Part shown: positions 23,082 through 26,373 of the stretch, in pieces | Numbering within the stretch: the first letter of the stretch is position 1 | Layout of the letters: each line of letters begins with the position of its first letter | Assembly (NCBI GenBank): GCA_051024685.1 | Contig: JAZHPA010000038.1 | Coordinates: 1 to 26,373 of the forward strand | DNA from: UBA12545 sp051024685 | GTDB taxonomy: Bacteria; Bacillota; DSM-521; Neomoorellales; Neomoorellaceae | Length of the DNA stretch: 26,373 bases | Direction of reading: 5' to 3' | The notes under the pieces: model-generated | Told to the model about the DNA's origin: nothing | The model's input: only the letters and a program-made list of their open reading frames with translations | Databases searched by the model: none | Position numbers and translations under genes: made by a program

Positions 23082-24212
23082 TTAACCTTGGCGAAAAAGC
23101 GAAGGGGTTCCACTGTCCCGCCAGCGGGCCGTAACGCCGTTCCTGCGCAAAACGGCTAAGGCCTGTTCCGCCGCGGATGCACTGGTAAAGCCCAAACGTA
23201 TGGTGCCCCCTTCTCCCTCCCGCACCCTTAATATTTCGATATCACTGATATTGATCCCTTCTCGTCCCAGCATCTGGCCTATAAAGCCGAGGACTCCGGG
23301 TTTGTCGGGAACCGTTATTACAATTTCGTGGAGGGCAGGCAAGAGTCCCTTCTGCCTCACAGGGATCTGGGCGCGCAATTCCCGGGCGGTCTGCAAAGCT
23401 TGTTCCAGGCCCTCTCCATCCCCGGCCTTAATCAAATCCCCCAGTTCCTTAAGCTCCCTTTGCCACAGTTCCAACATCTGCAGAATAGTCTCGGCGTTGT
23501 TTAAATATATATCCCGCCACATTACGGGATTTCCCCCCGCCACGCGGGTGGTATCCCGGAAACCGCCGGCAGCCAGCATTAACAACTCCGGATACTCTTG
23601 GGAAAGCCTGGAAGCCACTTGCATTAGTGATACCGCCAACAAATGGGGCAGATGGCTCACCGCACCTACAATGCGGTCGTGGTCTTCGGGGGAAAGGTGA
23701 AGAACTCTGGCTCCCAGGGCTTTAAGGACTGCTTCCAGCCGCCGGAGGGCGTCCTGATTGGTCCTTTCGGTAGGGGTTAAGAGGTAAACGGCATTCTCCA
23801 GGAGGTAGGGGTCCGCCGCCCCGATGCCGGCCCTTTCCGATCCGGTCATGGGGTGTCCGCCGATATAATTAGCACGGGAAGCAAAGATGTTCTCCAGGGT
23901 ACCGACCAAACTGCCCTTGGTGCTACCCGTATCGGTAACCACCGCCCCCGGCGGCAAATAAGGAACTATTTGGCGGGCTACGGCAAGCAGAGAACCTACG
24001 GGCAGGGCTAAAATCACCAGTTCGGCCTCTTTTACTGCCGCCGGCGCACTGCCTGCCGCTTTGCTTATGGCTCGTACTTCCAGGCCCACCTCCAGCGCCT
24101 GGGCCTCCCGGTCATAACCCACAACTTCTCGGGCCACCCCGCTCTGGAGCAGGGCCATCCCCATGGAACCTCCGATTAATCCCAGCCCAATGATAGCCGC
24201 CCGTTCAATCAT
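23082..24212 (-). CDS. tyrA: Prephenate dehydrogenase with C-terminal ACT domain
   Basis: This 376-residue enzyme oxidises and decarboxylates prephenate to 4-hydroxyphenylpyruvate for tyrosine. The NAD loop GLGLIGGS is at residues 9-16; GGHPMTGSE and VGAVSHLPHLLA are catalytic-domain motifs. Residues from about 297 form an ACT domain (VITVPDKPGVLGFIGQMLG) likely to sense an aromatic amino acid. The ATG overlaps the pheA stop by 4 bases. Confidence 0.95.
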   Translation of the reverse strand: MIERAAIIGLGLIGGSMGMALLQSGVAREVVGYDREAQALEVGLEVRAISKAAGSAPAAVKEAELVILALPVGSLLAVARQIVPYLPPGAVVTDTGSTKGSLVGTLENIFASRANYIGGHPMTGSERAGIGAADPYLLENAVYLLTPTERTNQDALRRLEAVLKALGARVLHLSPEDHDRIVGAVSHLPHLLAVSLMQVASRLSQEYPELLMLAAGGFRDTTRVAGGNPVMWRDIYLNNAETILQMLELWQRELKELGDLIKAGDGEGLEQALQTARELRAQIPVRQKGLLPALHEIVITVPDKPGVLGFIGQMLGREGINISDIEILRVREGEGGTIRLGFTSASAAEQALAVLRRNGVTARWRDSGTPSLFRQG

Positions 24213-25048
24213 GACCCCTCTCCCTCTTTATGGCAAGGATACGAACCCAGGACTTTCAATAGGGCTGTCCGGGGCTTCAACGCCGCCAGCACGCCGGACA
24301 GAGGTTCTGAAGCCGCATGCCCTTCACAATCCAGGTAAAAAAGATACTCGCCCAATTCCTTTTTCGTCGGGCGAGATTCGATGCGGGTTAAATTAATTCC
24401 GGCCTCCGCAAAATAACGCAGCACTTCATAGAGGCCTCCGGGGCGGTTCTCCGGCACGGCCAGGACCAGCGAAGTCTTGTACGGTCCCTCCCGTTCGGGC
24501 GCCTCCCGGCCGATTATCACAAAGCGGGTCTTATTACCAGGGTAATCTTCAATTCCTCTCCGCAAAATGGGAAGAAGGTAAAGTTCGGCTGCAAAAGGAG
24601 AACCTATGGCAGCAACCTTCTCCCGGCTGGCCGCCACGCGCATGGCTTCCGCCGTGCTGTTCGCCGCACACACGCGAACCCCGGGCAAATATCCGGCCAG
24701 GAAACGGCGGCACTGGGCCAAGGCTTGGGGATGAGACCATACTTCTTCTATTCTTGCTAATTCCCGGGTCCGGCCGGCCAGACAATGGTGAACCTCCAGC
24801 ACCACTTCTCCAATGATGCGGAGCTCCGGTTCCTCTAAGAGCAGGTCCAGAGTCAGATTGACGCTTCCCTCGATGGAATTCTCTAAGGGTAAAACCGCGG
24901 CCTGACTCTCACCCCGGTGCACCGCCCGGATGACTTCCGGCAGGCTATCTACAGGAAGAAAGGCATCGGCTCCCACTCGGGAACCCCAGGCCACGGCCGC
25001 CTGGTGGGAAAAAGTCCCCTCAGGGCCTAAATAGGCTACTGTTTTCAT
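24209..25048 (-). CDS. pheA: Prephenate dehydratase
   Basis: This 279-residue enzyme converts prephenate to phenylpyruvate for phenylalanine. GPEGTFSHQAA (9-19) opens the catalytic domain and NKTRFVIIG closes it. An ACT domain follows from about residue 190, with GGLYEVLRYF and the phenylalanine-binding ESRP motif. No chorismate mutase domain is fused. It overlaps aroF and tyrA by 4 bases on either side. Confidence 0.95.
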   Translation of the reverse strand: MKTVAYLGPEGTFSHQAAVAWGSRVGADAFLPVDSLPEVIRAVHRGESQAAVLPLENSIEGSVNLTLDLLLEEPELRIIGEVVLEVHHCLAGRTRELARIEEVWSHPQALAQCRRFLAGYLPGVRVCAANSTAEAMRVAASREKVAAIGSPFAAELYLLPILRRGIEDYPGNKTRFVIIGREAPEREGPYKTSLVLAVPENRPGGLYEVLRYFAEAGINLTRIESRPTKKELGEYLFYLDCEGHAASEPLSGVLAALKPRTALLKVLGSYPCHKEGEGS

Positions 25049-26073
25049 TCCTGTACCCGTGCTAGGCTCCTTCCTAATACTCCTGCTACCTGAGCCACCT
25101 CACCCACCAAGGTGGAAAACTGCTCGGGTTTAATGCTCTGCGGCCCGTCGGACAGGGCATTTTCCGGATTGGGATGCACTTCTATCAGCAACCCATCGGC
25201 TCCGGCGGCGATCGCCGCCCGGGCCAGTGGAATCACAAGGGACCTCTTTCCGGTTCCGTGGCTGGGATCGGCCACCACCGGCAAATGGGAAAGCTGTTTT
25301 ACCGCCGCCACTGCGCTCAAGTCTAAAGTATTGCGGGTGTATGTTTCAAAGGTCCGGATACCCCGTTCACAAAGAATAACCTTAAAATTGCCCTCAGCCA
25401 AAATATATTCGGCTGCCAGCAGCCATTCCTCTATAGTAGCCGAGAGCCCTCGCTTCAAAAGTACCGGCTTATCCAACTTAGCTACCGCCTGCAACAGAGC
25501 AAAGTTCTGCATGTTGCGAGAACCGATCTGTAATACGTCGGCTACTTCCGCTACCGCTTTTGCTCTAGTTTGATCCGTTACTTCGGTGACAACGGCCAGG
25601 CCCGTTTGCGCCCGGGCTTCGGCCAAAATTTCCAATCCCAGTTCGCCCAGCCCCTGAAAGGAGTAAGGAGAAGTCCGGGGTTTAAAAGCACCGCCCCGCA
25701 ACATGGTAGCGCCGGCTTCCCGGACCGCGTGAGCCGTTTCTAGAAACTGTTCCCGTCCTTCCACAGCGCATGGACCGGCGATGATGTGAATCTCCGGCCC
25801 GCCAACGCGAAGCCTCCCTACCTGCACCACAGTATCATCGGGTTTAAACTCTCGACCGGCCAGTTTATAAGGTTTAAGTATAGGAACTACCTTCTCTACC
25901 CCCGGCATTGCCTCCAGGGACTGCAATTCCAGGCGACTTTTGTCCCCGATGGCGCCGATGAGGGTACGTACTACCCCGCGGGAAAGGTGGACTTTGAACC
26001 CCGCACCCTCCAGCCTTTTTATTACGGCCTGAATTTCCTCTTCCTTTGCTCCGCCCTGCATTATCACTATCAT
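25045..26073 (-). CDS. aroF: 3-deoxy-7-phosphoheptulonate (DAHP) synthase, type I-beta
   Basis: This 342-residue enzyme condenses phosphoenolpyruvate and erythrose 4-phosphate, the first step of aromatic synthesis. The N-terminal 70 residues are the ferredoxin-like regulatory domain found in enzymes such as that of Thermotoga, where tyrosine and phenylalanine inhibit. The catalytic barrel has AGPCAVE, RGGAFKPRTSPYSFQG, QIGSRNMQNF and DPSHGTGKR. It is the first gene of the aromatic operon and follows a leader with attenuator features. The ATG at 26073 has a long gap to its AGGGGGG site, which lies in a hairpin loop; a second in-frame ATG is four codons in. Confidence 0.96.
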   Translation of the reverse strand: MIVIMQGGAKEEEIQAVIKRLEGAGFKVHLSRGVVRTLIGAIGDKSRLELQSLEAMPGVEKVVPILKPYKLAGREFKPDDTVVQVGRLRVGGPEIHIIAGPCAVEGREQFLETAHAVREAGATMLRGGAFKPRTSPYSFQGLGELGLEILAEARAQTGLAVVTEVTDQTRAKAVAEVADVLQIGSRNMQNFALLQAVAKLDKPVLLKRGLSATIEEWLLAAEYILAEGNFKVILCERGIRTFETYTRNTLDLSAVAAVKQLSHLPVVADPSHGTGKRSLVIPLARAAIAAGADGLLIEVHPNPENALSDGPQSIKPEQFSTLVGEVAQVAGVLGRSLARVQE

Positions 26074-26077
26074 ATTT

Positions 26078-26096
26078 GACTGTCCCCCCTACAGTC
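26078..26096 (-). promoter_or_regulatory. Hairpin displaying the aroF ribosome binding site in its loop
   Basis: On the minus strand GACTGT and ACAGTC form a 6-bp stem around the 7-base loop AGGGGGG, four bases before the aroF ATG. The ribosome site is therefore held in a loop instead of a single-stranded run. It can pair with the CCUCCU of the repeat at 26122-26131, giving a possible translational switch. Confidence 0.5.
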
Positions 26097-26121
26097 TACC
26101 TTTCGATGGTCAGGCAACCGC

Positions 26122-26131
26122 CAGGAGGTGA
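26122..26131 (-). repeat. Second copy of the terminator 5' arm, matching the anti-Shine-Dalgarno sequence
   Basis: The minus strand reads TCACCTCCTG, continuing into GCGG. It repeats, with one extra C, the TCACTCCTGGCGG of the terminator at 26149-26161. It also equals the conserved CACCUCCU of the 16S rRNA 3' end, so it can pair with purine-rich ribosome sites, including the aroF loop. Confidence 0.5.
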
Positions 26132-26134
26132 TAG

Positions 26135-26164
26135 AAAAAAGCATCACCCCGCCAGGAGTGATGC
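26135..26164 (-). terminator. Intrinsic terminator in the aroF leader (attenuator)
   Basis: On the minus strand an 8-bp stem, GCATCACT with GGTGATGC, is followed by TTTTTT. It lies about 100 nt after the predicted transcription start and 62 bases before the aroF ATG, so it precedes the whole aromatic operon. Its first arm can pair instead with CAGGAGGGTGA at 26179-26189, which would prevent termination. Confidence 0.75.
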
Positions 26165-26178
26165 CCTATTTTGCTGCC

Positions 26179-26241
26179 TCACCCTCCTGCCGTGCTACCA
26201 TCCTGCTCTCCTCCGGAAAAATCCGGGTATAAAACTACCAT
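26179..26241 (-). CDS. Possible 20-residue leader peptide of the aroF operon
   Basis: A reading frame from ATG at 26241 to TGA at 26179 encodes MVVLYPDFSGGEQDGSTAGG. It contains one Tyr codon (5) and one Phe codon (8), and its stop falls within the antiterminator segment. That is the layout of ribosome-mediated attenuation, but aromatic codons are few and the ribosome site (AGG, four bases before ATG) is weak. It may equally be chance. Confidence 0.25.
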   Translation of the reverse strand: MVVLYPDFSGGEQDGSTAGG

Positions 26242-26244
26242 CCT
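26195..26244 (-). repeat. Two AGGATGGTAG repeats, 40 bases apart, in the aroF leader
   Basis: Identical 10-base words stand at 26235-26244 and 26195-26204 on the minus strand, flanking a CCGGA/TCCGG hairpin. The second, extended as AGGATGGTAGCACGG, partly resembles a T-box core (AGGGTGGNACCGCG). The leader also contains about ten UAG/GAG triplets. They may be protein or RNA contact points for attenuation. Confidence 0.4.
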
Positions 26245-26268
26245 ACCTACAAGTTAAGTTTACTGTAA

Positions 26269-26297
26269 ACTATACCACAGCTACCCCCTCCTGGCAA
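26269..26297 (-). promoter_or_regulatory. Sigma-A-type promoter of the aromatic operon
   Basis: TTGCCA (26292-26297) and TATAGT (26269-26274) are separated by exactly 17 bases on the minus strand, each one base from consensus. Transcription would begin near 26262. It is the only strong promoter seen for the right block. Beyond it, 26298-26373 holds only the end repeats described at the left edge. Confidence 0.75.
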
Positions 26298-26373
26298 GGG
26301 GTAACTTGGCTGAGCTATCCCCAGTTTTGATCCCAGGCCTGCTTGGCTTTCGCTCGCTTATGGCTTCCCTCGC

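Noticed and set aside
26141..26262. Classical T-box riboswitch before aroF
   Set aside because: AGGATGGTAGCACGG matches the T-box core only partly, the terminator does not use that segment as in known T-boxes, and the leader seems too short for Stem I. Kept as an alternative only.
1..26373. CRISPR array, tRNA, rRNA or insertion sequence
   Set aside because: I found no regularly spaced repeats, no cloverleaf pattern and no transposase-like reading frame on either strand.

Overview
The window looks like chromosomal DNA from an endospore-forming, GC-rich member of the Clostridia, most like the Moorella/Desulfotomaculum group. This rests on SpoIVA and SpoIIP, a YIEGIA protein with its small partner, DUF3189 and DUF512 proteins, type 2 (FMN) isopentenyl-diphosphate isomerase, an IspH-ribosomal protein S1 fusion, and a compact aro/cmk/plsC block. 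The genus is inferred from gene content only. I see no rRNA, tRNA, insertion sequence, phage gene or CRISPR array.

Left block (about 1-6730), metabolic and possibly accessory. A LysR-type regulator on the + strand faces a minus-strand DctP-DctQ-DctM TRAP uptake system. Upstream of dctP, also on the minus strand, lies a 699-residue flavin/Fe-S oxidoreductase of the Old Yellow Enzyme/2,4-dienoyl-CoA reductase/trimethylamine dehydrogenase class. Its expected active-site residues are replaced, and the binding protein appears to lack the usual carboxylate-clamping arginine, so the cassette may handle an unusual substrate. A 354-base AT-rich gap separates it from the conserved chromosome.

Middle block (7086-17092), minus strand. 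In transcription order: DUF1614 membrane protein, spoIIP, YIEGIA protein, its small capping-complex partner, two overlapping DUF3189 genes, DUF512 radical-SAM-like protein, der, plsY, gpsA, spoIVA. It mixes sporulation, ribosome assembly and phospholipid synthesis. spoIVA has a sigma-E-like promoter in its own upstream gap and a strong terminator after it. DUF1614 begins directly after a terminator-like hairpin whose last arm is also its ribosome binding site.

Right block (17167-26373), minus strand. In transcription order: aroF, pheA, tyrA, aroA, cmk, plsC, ispH-rpsA, fni. aroF, pheA and tyrA overlap by 4 bases each, as do aroA and cmk. The products make DAHP, phenylalanine and tyrosine precursors, chorismate precursor, CMP/dCMP kinase, phosphatidic acid and isoprenoid precursors. 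A near-consensus promoter at 26269-26297 drives a leader of roughly 190 nt with an intrinsic terminator, three mutually competing segments, a 20-codon reading frame and a hairpin displaying the aroF ribosome binding site. This is a probable attenuation device and, with the DUF1614 hairpin, the most interesting regulatory DNA here.

Gene identities are mostly secure from family motifs. Regulatory calls come from reading by eye and are tentative. No searches or folding programs were run.
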